Below, piece after piece: positions 54,501 through 63,517 of a stretch of DNA of 64,000 bases. A program made the position numbers and the translations under genes. Numbering within the stretch: the stretch's first letter is position 1; the number at the start of each line of letters is the position of its first letter. The DNA is from Mucilaginibacter sp. OK098 (GTDB lineage Bacteria > Bacteroidota > Bacteroidia > Sphingobacteriales > Sphingobacteriaceae). The notes below the pieces were generated by a model, which was not told the DNA's origin, ran no database searches, and saw nothing but the letters and a program-made list of their open reading frames with translations. The stretch lies in contig NZ_FRCM01000001.1 of assembly GCF_900142915.1 (NCBI RefSeq), forward strand, positions 372,001 to 436,000. Direction: 5' to 3'.

Positions 54501-54904
54501 AGTTTGTAAAACATGCTCTGCCTAATTACCGTTTTGGCCCTTACTTCCCAGGCTTTCCCAACTTAAATCTTCCCGCAAACTTCACGAATCGTTGGCAAAA
54601 AAATGGCGATAATGGACTTTATCAACAAGTGCAAACGAGTTTTAACTTTATTACCCCATTCTTAAGTGCTACGCAGAGTGATGCAGCTTACAGCGACGCG
54701 ACGTTTATGCGTCTAAAAAATGCGTCTTTATCTTATACAATTCCCAACTATTTTTTACACAAAATCCATATAGCCAATGCAAGGGTATATTTTCAAGGGC
54801 AAAACCTTTTAACTATTTCGAATTATATAGGAGACCCGGAAACTGGTTATGGTACATTGCCTCCACTAAGGGTTTTTTCACTGGGTTTACAATTAACATT
54901 TTAA
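51581..54904 (+). CDS. SusC/RagA-family TonB-dependent receptor
   Basis: This 1107-residue protein has an N-terminal signal region (MKITTFLLLISVLTVSASSYAQ), a STN domain (about 45-115, YDVIYSNDVLEKSTPVTIKVSNVNLEDAL), a carboxypeptidase-like beta-sandwich (about 134-205), a plug (VQVIAYGTTSKR, then SLLNGSDPFYVVDGVPYPN) and a large barrel ending with aromatic residues. It imports substrate across the outer membrane with SusD and, through STN, signals to FecR. The STN part is G+C-richer than the barrel, which shifts to AT-rich usage near 52.1 kb and suggests recombination. Confidence 0.95.
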   Translation: MNLNAIRISGGYNYVPRKLFLVMKITTFLLLISVLTVSASSYAQKITLNEKKAGLDEVLAKIRQQSGYDVIYSNDVLEKSTPVTIKVSNVNLEDALKASLLNQPLTYEIEEKTILIKMKEPSFMDKVKDVLALIDVHGRVVDEKGNPLPGVTVKLKDESQAMATDKGGYFTLKSVNENAVIVISSIGYLTKEIRASAELGTISLEVSSSQLDAVQVIAYGTTSKRFSTSNIGSIIAEDIQKQPVGNLALALQGRIPGLYIQQNSGNTIGNVRMSVQGKNSLLNGSDPFYVVDGVPYPNNNNSGLEGGITAGGGNSTLNFLNPADIESVEILKDADATAIYGSRAANGAILITTKRGKAGETKVDLNMQSGWGKITKRTYDLMNTEQYVALRKEAIKNGGATISSTDYDVNGIWDQSRNTDWQKELAGGTAYFTNLNAAISGGNENTQFRAGAGYTRQTTVYPGDFSNYKNNVLLSVNHHSTNQKFTFNLSGNYLQDENNISTGDLFQVALTLAPDAPALFNRDGSINWSPLPTNPDVYTFNNPAKVVLNEYRAQTSNLIANSNIGYKILPGLEFKTNLGYNKLEANVENLIPITYYKPDGYKSRGAAFGTNTIASWIIEPQLTYSQQFSFGHVEGLLGSTFQQSKTNLLNQNASGFNNDAQLENIGAASTITVVNTVQSLYRYSAIFGRINYRLKDRYIINLSARRDGSSRFGSANMLNSFYSAAGAWIFSEEPIMKFTNNFLSFGKLHASYGTTGNDQIGDYNFLSLYNNQNYSPNYQNTTGLIPAGLSNPYLQWEETKKLNIGLDLGFFTNQFFLNVNYFRNRSSNQLVSSPLPITTGFTSIRQNLPATVQNTGWELTLDATPYKNGKFNWQISANFTLPKNKLIAFPNLEKSSFASLFVVGQSITITKAYKFEGVNPQTGFYQFLTADGKLVSNPSSLNDKTQLLSTDPKWYGGISNRFSYKGFELSFLLQFVKHALPNYRFGPYFPGFPNLNLPANFTNRWQKNGDNGLYQQVQTSFNFITPFLSATQSDAAYSDATFMRLKNASLSYTIPNYFLHKIHIANARVYFQGQNLLTISNYIGDPETGYGTLPPLRVFSLGLQLTF

Positions 54905-54914
54905 AATTATCGTC

Positions 54915-56402
54915 ATGAATATTTATTATTATTCGCCTCTATATCGAAAATTTTCAAATCAATGGGGCATCTTTATTTGTATTACTATGCTGTGCTTGAG
55001 TACCGGCTGTAAAAAATTTATTGAAGTACCAGCTCCAACTACTAGTACAAATACGGATATCGTTTTTTCAGATGATGCGCAAGCGATCTCAGTAATGACA
55101 GGTTTATTGGCACAAATTAGCGAAAGTAATACGAATACAAATGGAGGTATTGCCTCTGCTTCTATCATTACAGATTTATCCGCTGATAATTTGAATTTGT
55201 CTACATCAGCTTTTGGATCATATGATGGATATGCTCAATATTATCAGAATAAAATAAATTCTCAGTATAGCTCTATCCAAGGTATTCAAAGTTTCTGGCA
55301 AAAGATATATCCAATGATTTATACGGTCAATTCCACTATTAATGGTTTAAATAAATCCGACAAAATTACTCCGGCTGTTAAACAAAGGTTGCTCGGAGAA
55401 GCCTATTTTTTACGGTCATTCTTCTATTTCTACTTGGTTAATTTTTATGGAGATGTTCCTTTGGTATTGGACATCGATTATAAAGTGAACTCTACAATTG
55501 CTCGCAGCTCTTCTTCTGACATTTATAACCAAATTCTTTCAGATCTCAACCAGTCTTTGCAATTGATGGATGATCGTTATGTCAATTCTGATGTTGTGAC
55601 AACGACAACGGAGCGTGTCCGTCCCAACAAGGAAACTGTGAACGCTTTATTGGCCAGGACCCAATTATATTTAAAGCATTATGCTGAAGCAGATGCCGCA
55701 GCTACCCATGTTATAAACCAAACAACATCATATTCAACCAATATTCCGTTAAACACCGTATTTCTAAAAAACAGCCAAGAAACGATCTGGTCTTTACAAT
55801 CTGTAAATTCGTTTTACAACACCTATGAGGGAGAAATTTTTAAATTGCCTAGTGCTGGTCCTGCCTCTGCGCACCCATTTTATGTTTCTGTTAGTTTATA
55901 TCATAGTTTTGAGAGCGGGGATCTAAGAAAAGTTACTTGGATAGATAGTGTTACAGTTGGGACACAAGTTTTTCCTTTTGCATCTAAGTATAAAGCATTA
56001 TTGGGAAATTACAATGCAGCTACTTTAACTGAATATTTAATTGTATTTCGCCTTGCAGAACAATATTTAATAAGGGCAGAGGCTAGAAATGAACAGGGAA
56101 ACTTGAATGGAGCAAAGTCCGATCTTAACACCATTAGAAATCGAGCTGGTTTAGCTAATACGACCGCAATTACACAATCTGAACTGAGATCGGCGATCTT
56201 GAGAGAGAGACGGACAGAACTATTTACCGAATGGGGGCACCGTTGGTTAGACTTAAAGCGAAGCGGTACAATTGATGCGGCGATGCAAATTGCAACGCCT
56301 TTAAAGGGCGGTGGTGCATGGGACCCTACAAAGGGGCTATATCCCGTTCCATTATCAGACATAAAAGTAAATGAAAATTTAACTCAAAATCCAGGGTATT
56401 AA
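54915..56402 (+). CDS. SusD/RagB-family outer-membrane lipoprotein
   Basis: This 495-residue protein has a lipoprotein signal with lipobox LSTGC (Cys32) and SusD features: AEAYFLRSFFYFYLVNFYGDVPLV, NALLARTQLYLKHYAEAD, LRAEARNEQGNL and the C-terminal RERRTELFTEWGHRWLDLKRSG. It captures the substrate at the cell surface and lids the SusC channel. The two genes are 10 bp apart. A hairpin follows the stop, which probably lowers expression of downstream genes. Confidence 0.93.
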   Translation: MNIYYYSPLYRKFSNQWGIFICITMLCLSTGCKKFIEVPAPTTSTNTDIVFSDDAQAISVMTGLLAQISESNTNTNGGIASASIITDLSADNLNLSTSAFGSYDGYAQYYQNKINSQYSSIQGIQSFWQKIYPMIYTVNSTINGLNKSDKITPAVKQRLLGEAYFLRSFFYFYLVNFYGDVPLVLDIDYKVNSTIARSSSSDIYNQILSDLNQSLQLMDDRYVNSDVVTTTTERVRPNKETVNALLARTQLYLKHYAEADAAATHVINQTTSYSTNIPLNTVFLKNSQETIWSLQSVNSFYNTYEGEIFKLPSAGPASAHPFYVSVSLYHSFESGDLRKVTWIDSVTVGTQVFPFASKYKALLGNYNAATLTEYLIVFRLAEQYLIRAEARNEQGNLNGAKSDLNTIRNRAGLANTTAITQSELRSAILRERRTELFTEWGHRWLDLKRSGTIDAAMQIATPLKGGGAWDPTKGLYPVPLSDIKVNENLTQNPGY

Positions 56403-56420
56403 AAATTTAAGTATTTCACT

Positions 56421-56455
56421 AATGACTGAAATCTCCGCAAGCGATTTCAGTCATT
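56421..56455 (+). terminator. Perfect hairpin between susD and the thioredoxin gene
   Basis: Two 13-base arms (AATGACTGAAATC and GATTTCAGTCATT) are separated by nine bases, 18 bp after the susD stop. The absence of a long T-run suggests a partial terminator or mRNA processing/stabilising hairpin. Confidence 0.6.
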
Positions 56456-56469
56456 TAAAACCTAAAAAT

Positions 56470-57786
56470 ATGATAAGAAACATCAAATATACCCTTGCTA
56501 TGCTCCTTTTTTGCCTTAATGGATTTTGCCAGGGCGTTAATTTCGAAAAGAACTTACTCTGGCCTGAAATATTGAAGAAAGCAAAAAAAGAAAATAAATT
56601 TATTTTTATTGATGTATTTGCGACTTGGTGCGGGCCTTGTAAAGAGATGGATCAGGAAGTGTATATCAATGATAGCTTAGGTCGAAAAATCAACGACCGA
56701 TTTATATCTATTAAAGTACAAATGGACCAGACAGAAATAGATAATGATGTTGTAAAATCCTGGTATGCACGTGCGCAGCAATTAAGTAAGCACTATGCTA
56801 TTGATGTTTTACCCACTTTCATTTTTTTAACCCCCAATGGAGAGTTAACCTACCGCGATGTAGGTTATAAAAATACCGAACAGTTTTCACAAATAATAGA
56901 TGATGTCATTAATCCAAAGCAAAACTACGCAGCTAAGATTAAGGCCTTTAAATCCCATACCTTAAATTTAGAAGATATGGAATGGCTTGCCATCACCGCA
57001 AATCAATTTAAAGAGGACAGTTTAGCTAAGATAGTGGCCAAAGAATATAAGTCTCGGTTTTTAAACGCGCAAAAACCTTCAGCAAATCTGATCAAGCAGC
57101 ATGTTAAATTTATTCTTACTTTTCAGACACTATTTAGCCCCAATGACCAGTTGGTTCAATATTTTTTTAAAAATCAAATGATGTCAGATTCAGCGATGGG
57201 ATACGCTGGATTTTCTAGGGCTTTTACAGATTACATCATTCAAAATCATTTTTATGCATTTTCATATAAAGAGAATATAAAACCTCAAAATTATGCCTGG
57301 CAAGAAATCTTTAAAAAGGTTAAGCAAAAGTATGACGAGCGAACTGCAAAGCGCATAGAATTAAGAAGTAAATCCTTGTATTACACTTCGATAAAAGATT
57401 GGCCCAATGCAGTAACATATGAAATTGCTCAAGTAGAAAATAACGAAGCAAACCATGAAAAAATCAGCCCATCAGGGATTAACAATTTAGTATTTGAAGT
57501 TATTTTCCGGCATGCTACTGATAAACCTCATTTGCTAAAAGCCATAGAATTCATGGAGAAATTTGTGCTACCGACTGATGCCTCGCCAAATCACATTGAC
57601 ACCTATGCGAATGTCTTGTATAAGGCAGGCCGTAAAGAGGATGCAATTATCGCAGAACAAATGGCCAAGGATAAAGCGATGGATAAGAATCAAAAATGGT
57701 TTAATCTGCAAATCGCGAAGGACATTCAGGACGTCATTGATAAGATGGAAGCCGGGAAGCCTACGTGGGAGACGACTATAAATTGA
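56470..57786 (+). CDS. Secreted thioredoxin-fold protein
   Basis: I choose the ATG at 56470 (MIRNIKYTLAMLLFCLNGFCQG, a signal peptide); the frame upstream merely reads through the hairpin. The protein (438 residues) has a thioredoxin domain with IDVFATWCGPCKEMD, active-site CGPC at 54-57, and DVLPTFIFLTPNGE with the cis-proline. A long helical domain of about 270 residues follows. In Sus loci such proteins handle periplasmic redox or disulfides. The C-terminal domain shares a DW-containing helical pattern with the end of the GH2 protein encoded downstream. Confidence 0.85.
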   Translation: MIRNIKYTLAMLLFCLNGFCQGVNFEKNLLWPEILKKAKKENKFIFIDVFATWCGPCKEMDQEVYINDSLGRKINDRFISIKVQMDQTEIDNDVVKSWYARAQQLSKHYAIDVLPTFIFLTPNGELTYRDVGYKNTEQFSQIIDDVINPKQNYAAKIKAFKSHTLNLEDMEWLAITANQFKEDSLAKIVAKEYKSRFLNAQKPSANLIKQHVKFILTFQTLFSPNDQLVQYFFKNQMMSDSAMGYAGFSRAFTDYIIQNHFYAFSYKENIKPQNYAWQEIFKKVKQKYDERTAKRIELRSKSLYYTSIKDWPNAVTYEIAQVENNEANHEKISPSGINNLVFEVIFRHATDKPHLLKAIEFMEKFVLPTDASPNHIDTYANVLYKAGRKEDAIIAEQMAKDKAMDKNQKWFNLQIAKDIQDVIDKMEAGKPTWETTIN

Positions 57787-57826
57787 TAGAAGTAGTGACA
57801 ATGTTTCAAAGAAATTAATCGATAAA

Positions 57827-60547
57827 ATGAAAGTTTATAAATTTTTAATAGGGATACTAATAATAGCATTTGGCGAAGATGTCTATTGTCAATCAAAGAA
57901 AAGTATCGATTTCGAGGCTATTGATAACTGGACTACCGAACTAAGGCCTACAATTGCGCCGGATGGAAAATACTTTACCACTACAACCGATAATCTGCCT
58001 CGCGGCTGTCAAACCCTAACTTTATCTTCGACTGATCGAAAGTGGGTGAGAAAATACGTGTCGAAAAATTATATTCGCGTCACTTATTCTGATGACAGCA
58101 ATTACTGTTTGATTATACATGACGATAGTTTGAGTATTGAAAAGTTGGGACATGCTGTTCGTCAAAACATAACTAGAGTTGCAAATTTCGAGTTAGTGAA
58201 AGGCAATCACCCCCTAATTTTATATACAACAAAAGATAACCCCGAACAAACCATAATTTATAATTTAAATACACATATAGCTCTGTCGCCCCTCAACTGT
58301 AAGAGCCGCTTCGCAACAAAAAATGGAAAATATTTGATTTATCAAAATGTAGACAAAGAGGAAGGTTTGACTCAATTACATTTATTTAATTTCGAGACAC
58401 TAATTGATCATTTAATATGGTCTGGCTCGGATTTAAATGAGGTAAAATTAAATATTCCGGAAAAATCAATTGCGTTTATCGCTAAAGAAAAAGCAGCGAA
58501 TGAATTTAGCATGATGTTTTATACAATTGGTAATATATCAGCAAAACGTATAGCAACTGAAAAAGATATTCCGTTAAAGGAAAATTTTTCGTTTGATTCC
58601 TTCATCGGTTTCTCAAGTGATGGCAGTCAAATCTATTTTAAAGTAAAAAAAAATCAGACTTCCCCGACGCCGTCTCCAGAAAAAGCTAAAGTAGATATTT
58701 GGGGATTCAATGATCCAATGATTCAGTCTGCTAGCAGGGCTGTCGATGACCGCCTGATATTTGGATTGGATATTAACATGAAAAAATTTCTGTTTTTAAG
58801 TAAATCGGAAGGAACAGATTTTGATGGGATTAATGAAAACTTTTTATTTATTCAGTCTGATGCGGGACGGGATTATTGGAACGCCGCGGGTTACTCTAAG
58901 ATTTTTATTGTGTCAGCGCTTAATGGTAAAAGGAGGTTAATTGACTCAAATGTTACATCTGGCGATGCTGGTAGCTACAGAGTTTCGCCGAACGGAAAAT
59001 ATGTAATTTACTTCAATAGTAAGTTAAATAATTATTATAGCTATTCCGTTGATAATGACTCCCGGATTAATTTAACTAACAATATTAAGGATGAATGGGA
59101 CTATCATTTTTTTTATCTACAACCCGGAGCCAGCCGTGTTACGCTTGGAACTGCTGGGTGGATCGGAGTTAATAACGATGTTATCATTAAAGGACGTTAT
59201 GATATTTGGCGCGCAAGTCTCAATGGAAGGGAAATGCCAATTTCTATTACCCATCAGTATGGCATGAAAAATGGGATTGAATTTATCATCCCAAAAAACG
59301 TTGGCTTGGCGTCTACTTTACAACCGGAGAATAAAACCATAAACCTAGTCGCGTTTGATCCAAAAACTAAAAGGAATGGCTTTTTTACTGTAGATATTAC
59401 AGGTGACAAAGCACCAGTGCAATTAACCATGGAAGATTATGCTTATTATGTGCCGTGGACAAGTCATTCATGGGGAGAAACTGAATTCATTAAAGCAGAT
59501 CGCGCAAGCGTATGGATTGTTCCTAGACAACGGAGCAGCGAATCACTCAATTATTTCGTCACAAAGGATTTTAAACATTTTAGCCCGGTTACGAATAATC
59601 ATCCTGAAAATAAATATAATTTTATAAGAACTAAATTGATCAGTTGGGCATTGCCTAGCGGCAGCATTTCCCAAGGGGTGCTTTACCAGCCAGAGAATTT
59701 TGACCCTTCAAAGAAATATCCGGTTATATTTAATTATTATGAAGAAAAGTCTAATAATCTTAATGTCTATCCTTATGTTGAAAGATCGAGTGCCGACATT
59801 AATATACCTTATTTTGTTAGCAATGGATATTTAGTATTTACACCTGATATTAAACGCACAAAAGAAGGTGCCGGTCAGGACGCCTTGGTTGCAATGGAGT
59901 CCGCAGCTAAATATTTGTCTTCACTACCCTATGTGGATGGATCCAAATTGGGTTTAAACGGAACAAGTATGGGAGGATATAAAACTAACTTTATCGTTAC
60001 GCATACCCATCTTTTTGCAGCCGCTAACGCTAACGCTGATATATCAAATGTCGCAGCATTAGATTTGGATATTTGGGGCAACGTTTTGGAAGATAGTTTC
60101 GCCGGGGCTATGGATGCTCAAGTAGAATTATTTCAGTTTTATCTTGGGAAATCAATTGTTCAAAACTCGGATCTGTATATAAAAAACAGCCCCATATTCT
60201 ATTTGAAAGATGTTATTACACCTCTGCTAATTATGCATAATAAGCACGATGGCGGCTCTCCATGGTCTCATGGGCTAGCTATGTATATGGGATTGAGAAG
60301 GCTTGGCAAACCAGTATGGATGCTTCAATATGACGGCGCCTCACATTTTCTTGACTCTCACGATAAGGTCGCAACCACAGATTGGACTATTCGTCAAAAA
60401 CAATTTTTCGATCATTATTTAAAAGGGGCCGCAGCACCTGTTTGGATGACAAAAGGACGAGCCCGGAGTGAAAAGCAAATTAACGATCATTTTGAACTCG
60501 ATACGACAATCCAAACACCAAGATCAACATTGGGAATTTTTCAATAA
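57827..60547 (+). CDS. S9 family prolyl oligopeptidase
   Basis: This 906-residue exported protein (signal peptide to about residue 21, GEDVYCQ) has a long N-terminal beta-propeller part and a C-terminal alpha/beta-hydrolase domain. The serine is in NGTSMGGYKTN (about 714), the aspartate in HNKHDGGSP (about 807), and the histidine in DGASHFLDSHDK (about 839). The family cuts small peptides after proline or at varied sites, probably in the periplasm. Its place in the Sus operon suggests the imported substrate is peptide-like. It follows the thioredoxin gene by 40 bp. Confidence 0.88.
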   Translation: MKVYKFLIGILIIAFGEDVYCQSKKSIDFEAIDNWTTELRPTIAPDGKYFTTTTDNLPRGCQTLTLSSTDRKWVRKYVSKNYIRVTYSDDSNYCLIIHDDSLSIEKLGHAVRQNITRVANFELVKGNHPLILYTTKDNPEQTIIYNLNTHIALSPLNCKSRFATKNGKYLIYQNVDKEEGLTQLHLFNFETLIDHLIWSGSDLNEVKLNIPEKSIAFIAKEKAANEFSMMFYTIGNISAKRIATEKDIPLKENFSFDSFIGFSSDGSQIYFKVKKNQTSPTPSPEKAKVDIWGFNDPMIQSASRAVDDRLIFGLDINMKKFLFLSKSEGTDFDGINENFLFIQSDAGRDYWNAAGYSKIFIVSALNGKRRLIDSNVTSGDAGSYRVSPNGKYVIYFNSKLNNYYSYSVDNDSRINLTNNIKDEWDYHFFYLQPGASRVTLGTAGWIGVNNDVIIKGRYDIWRASLNGREMPISITHQYGMKNGIEFIIPKNVGLASTLQPENKTINLVAFDPKTKRNGFFTVDITGDKAPVQLTMEDYAYYVPWTSHSWGETEFIKADRASVWIVPRQRSSESLNYFVTKDFKHFSPVTNNHPENKYNFIRTKLISWALPSGSISQGVLYQPENFDPSKKYPVIFNYYEEKSNNLNVYPYVERSSADINIPYFVSNGYLVFTPDIKRTKEGAGQDALVAMESAAKYLSSLPYVDGSKLGLNGTSMGGYKTNFIVTHTHLFAAANANADISNVAALDLDIWGNVLEDSFAGAMDAQVELFQFYLGKSIVQNSDLYIKNSPIFYLKDVITPLLIMHNKHDGGSPWSHGLAMYMGLRRLGKPVWMLQYDGASHFLDSHDKVATTDWTIRQKQFFDHYLKGAAAPVWMTKGRARSEKQINDHFELDTTIQTPRSTLGIFQ

Positions 60548-60597
60548 ATTTTAAATCAACCATTCTCGATCCTTAGCATTAAATAAACATAAACAAT

Positions 60598-62994
60598 ATG
60601 AAATTGAAAGCAAAAACACTCTTGCTTATAGCGACGGCTTTGGCCTTAAATTCAAAAATCAGTGCTCAAAGTGCATATAAAATGCAATCTATAACCATCC
60701 AGACCCGCTGGGCTAAAGAAGTTTCACCAACCAATGTCCTAAAAGAATATCCGCGCCCACAGCTGATCAGAGCTAACTGGACAAACCTTAACGGGCTTTG
60801 GAGTTATGCGGTAACTAAGAAGGACGCGGAAAAGCCTGGGGCCTATCTGGGGCAGATATTAGTTCCCTATCCGATTGAAAGCGCCTTATCGGGCGTTAAA
60901 AAGGCTTTGATGCCGGATGAAAACTTGTGGTACAAACGTGCCTTCATAGCGAACGGCAAAGGCAGGACGCTGCTTCATTTCGGTGCGGTGGATTGGCAGG
61001 CAACCGTGTTCGTTAATGGTAAACAGGTTGGCCGGCATGAGGGTGGTTATACGGCGTTCACCATTGACATCGGTAAGGCCATCAAGATTGGCGACAATGA
61101 ATTGGTTGTAAAGGTTTTTGACCCGACCGATCAGGGCATTGGACCTCACGGTAAACAAGTGCTCAACCCGCAAAATATATATTACACCGCTACCTCTGGT
61201 ATCTGGCAAACTGTATGGCTGGAAACAGTACCTGATATCTATATCCAAGACCTGAAGCTTACCCCGGACATTGATAAAGGGCTTCTCAAACTTTCTGTCT
61301 TTTTAAACGACCCAAAAACAAAAGTAGAAATCGAAGCAATAGTCTACGATAAAGGCAAAAAAATTGCCAATTGGCATAGTGATCATATTGAAGTTCCGAA
61401 CGCACATTTATGGTCACCGTCTGACCCCTTTTTATACGACCTCGTAGTACGCATCAAACGCGGCGGCAAAGTGATCGACGAAGTAAAAAGCTATTTCGGA
61501 ATGCGTAAGATATCAGTAGCCAATGACGAAAAAGGCATAGAAAGGATATGCTTAAACAATAAGCCCTATTTCAATTTAGGAACACTTGACCAAGGCTTCT
61601 GGCCTGACGGGCTGTACACTGCACCCACCGACGAAGCATTAGCCTTTGACATCAAAGCTATCAAAGCCATGGGTTTTAATACCATTAGAAAACACATTAA
61701 GGTAGAACCTGCCCGATGGTACTTTTGGGCAGATAAGTTAGGTATTTTGGTATGGCAGGATATGGTGAATCCAAACCAGGGATTGCCTGAGGGGGCGAAG
61801 CCAGAATTTGAACGGGAGATGCATGAAGAGATGACCCAATTGCATAATTTTCCTTGCATAACGACCTGGGTATTGTTCAATGAAAAATGGGGGCAGTACG
61901 ATCAGCAGCGGTTAACCAGAGAGATAAAGGCGGCTGATCCTAGCCGCATTGTGAATGGTCATACCGGTGAGTTGCTTTACGTAAACGAGCAACTCAGAAG
62001 CCCAAGCCCTAATTCCTATATCAATGCGGATATGACAGATGTGCACAGTTATCCTGACCCAATGATGCCTATCAAACAAACCGGTAAAGCCCAGGTAGTA
62101 GGTGAGTTCGGAGGCATCGGTGTATTTATACCCGAACACCAATGGTTGACAGGCAGCGCATGGGGGTATATTCAGGAACAACCATCCGGGCTAATGGCCA
62201 AATATAAGATCATGAACCAGCACTTAAAACTGCTGGAACAACAAGGCTTATCAGGCAGCATCTATACCCAACCCTTTGATGTTGAAGGAGAACAAAACGG
62301 CCTGATGAGTTATGACCGCGAGGTGGTCAAGGTCCCTTTTATAGAACTGCGAAAGATCCATAACCAATTGAACCCGGACGCAAATACCAATGTACCTGAC
62401 GTTACCGCTCAGGATGCCGACCTAACTGATCCAGGTATTAAGTACAGCGCGATGCTGGATGAATATATTGGAGGTAAACGTGACGCCGTTTTCTTAAAGA
62501 AAATGGCCATGATGGCGACACAGACCGGAGACAAGCCAGGAGCGGTAATGGCGGGTAACGCTTATATCACAGGTTTAAAACCCCCGCTTTCAGAAGAAGA
62601 TGTACAATCAGTCAGCCAGTTCACAAAGAGTACCAAAGATCCCGGTTTCGTGCTGATGAATACTAATCCTGAGACGTTCAAAAAGTTGATCGGTGATCGC
62701 CAATACACGGTCAACATGATGAACATGATCTACAAAGGGGAAATAGAGCCTTTTGTTAATGCCAATACCAATCCTGACTGGAACGCATTAGAAACTAAGA
62801 TTCGATCTTATGGCACTTCAGGCGAAGAGATCTTCCTGCGCGCAAAAACTATCGCCTGCTATAATCAACAGGACTGGCCGAATTATGTATCGTCAGCAAG
62901 TAAGTATTTAGCGAAATATGGCAGTAATATCAGCCAGCAGGAACGCACTACTTTCCAACAAGCCATTGATCAGCACAAAGACAATCAGAAATAA
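60598..62994 (+). CDS. GH2 family glycoside hydrolase with extra C-terminal domain
   Basis: This 798-residue secreted protein (signal to about residue 23, SKISAQS) has the GH2 sugar-binding domain (LNGLWSYAVT, LWYKRAF, GAVDWQATVFVNGKQVG), an immunoglobulin-like domain and the catalytic barrel (RKHIKVEPARWYFWADKLGILVWQD). Acid/base Glu429 is in FNEKWG and candidate nucleophile Glu503 in VGEFGG. After about residue 600 a helical domain (DPGIKYSAMLDEYIGGKRDAVF) is added that is not part of GH2 enzymes but resembles the end of the thioredoxin protein. It likely acts on a plant or microbial glycan; specificity is not readable. Confidence 0.85.
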   Translation: MKLKAKTLLLIATALALNSKISAQSAYKMQSITIQTRWAKEVSPTNVLKEYPRPQLIRANWTNLNGLWSYAVTKKDAEKPGAYLGQILVPYPIESALSGVKKALMPDENLWYKRAFIANGKGRTLLHFGAVDWQATVFVNGKQVGRHEGGYTAFTIDIGKAIKIGDNELVVKVFDPTDQGIGPHGKQVLNPQNIYYTATSGIWQTVWLETVPDIYIQDLKLTPDIDKGLLKLSVFLNDPKTKVEIEAIVYDKGKKIANWHSDHIEVPNAHLWSPSDPFLYDLVVRIKRGGKVIDEVKSYFGMRKISVANDEKGIERICLNNKPYFNLGTLDQGFWPDGLYTAPTDEALAFDIKAIKAMGFNTIRKHIKVEPARWYFWADKLGILVWQDMVNPNQGLPEGAKPEFEREMHEEMTQLHNFPCITTWVLFNEKWGQYDQQRLTREIKAADPSRIVNGHTGELLYVNEQLRSPSPNSYINADMTDVHSYPDPMMPIKQTGKAQVVGEFGGIGVFIPEHQWLTGSAWGYIQEQPSGLMAKYKIMNQHLKLLEQQGLSGSIYTQPFDVEGEQNGLMSYDREVVKVPFIELRKIHNQLNPDANTNVPDVTAQDADLTDPGIKYSAMLDEYIGGKRDAVFLKKMAMMATQTGDKPGAVMAGNAYITGLKPPLSEEDVQSVSQFTKSTKDPGFVLMNTNPETFKKLIGDRQYTVNMMNMIYKGEIEPFVNANTNPDWNALETKIRSYGTSGEEIFLRAKTIACYNQQDWPNYVSSASKYLAKYGSNISQQERTTFQQAIDQHKDNQK

Positions 62995-63018
62995 TAAATC
63001 ATTAAAATAAACATAATT

Positions 63019-63507
63019 ATGAAACGTATCTTTTTCTTAACGATCCTGTGCAGCGTGCTGTTACGCCCTGCGATATTCGCTCAATCTAAAACTGCTGATT
63101 TTAGCGGTAGCTGGACTTTAGCCACTGATAAAAGTTCTTTTGGCAAGTTGCCGGCCGTAGTAGCTGTTCAGCAAATGACAGTTACCCAAAACGCTAATAA
63201 ACTCACTATTATCAGCGTTAATGGCGAGAATAAAAATACTTATATCAACACACTGGATAATCAACCCGCTAATATTATTACCGGTGCCGGTGCTAAGATC
63301 ATTTCATCTGTTCAGTCCAACGGTGAAAAGGGCTTACAACGAAGTTTGCAAGCCAGTGTCCCTAATGAATACGATAAAATACAGTATACCAGAGTGGAGA
63401 CGTGGACACTTGGTGCAGATGGGAAAACGCTGAGTATGGCTGTAACCGTAACACCGGGTGGCGCAGGCAGTCCCTATAGTTTTACTGCCGTTTACGATAA
63501 ACAATAG
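63019..63507 (+). CDS. Small secreted beta-barrel-type protein
   Basis: This 162-residue protein has a signal peptide (to about residue 22, PAIFAQS) followed by FSGSWTLATDKSSFG and alternating beta-strand patterns to FTAVYDKQ, reminiscent of lipocalin-like small domains. I do not recognise a specific family. It follows the GH2 gene by 24 bp and precedes the subtilase, so it belongs to the operon. Confidence 0.65.
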   Translation: MKRIFFLTILCSVLLRPAIFAQSKTADFSGSWTLATDKSSFGKLPAVVAVQQMTVTQNANKLTIISVNGENKNTYINTLDNQPANIITGAGAKIISSVQSNGEKGLQRSLQASVPNEYDKIQYTRVETWTLGADGKTLSMAVTVTPGGAGSPYSFTAVYDKQ

Positions 63508-63517
63508 CTGAGGGATA

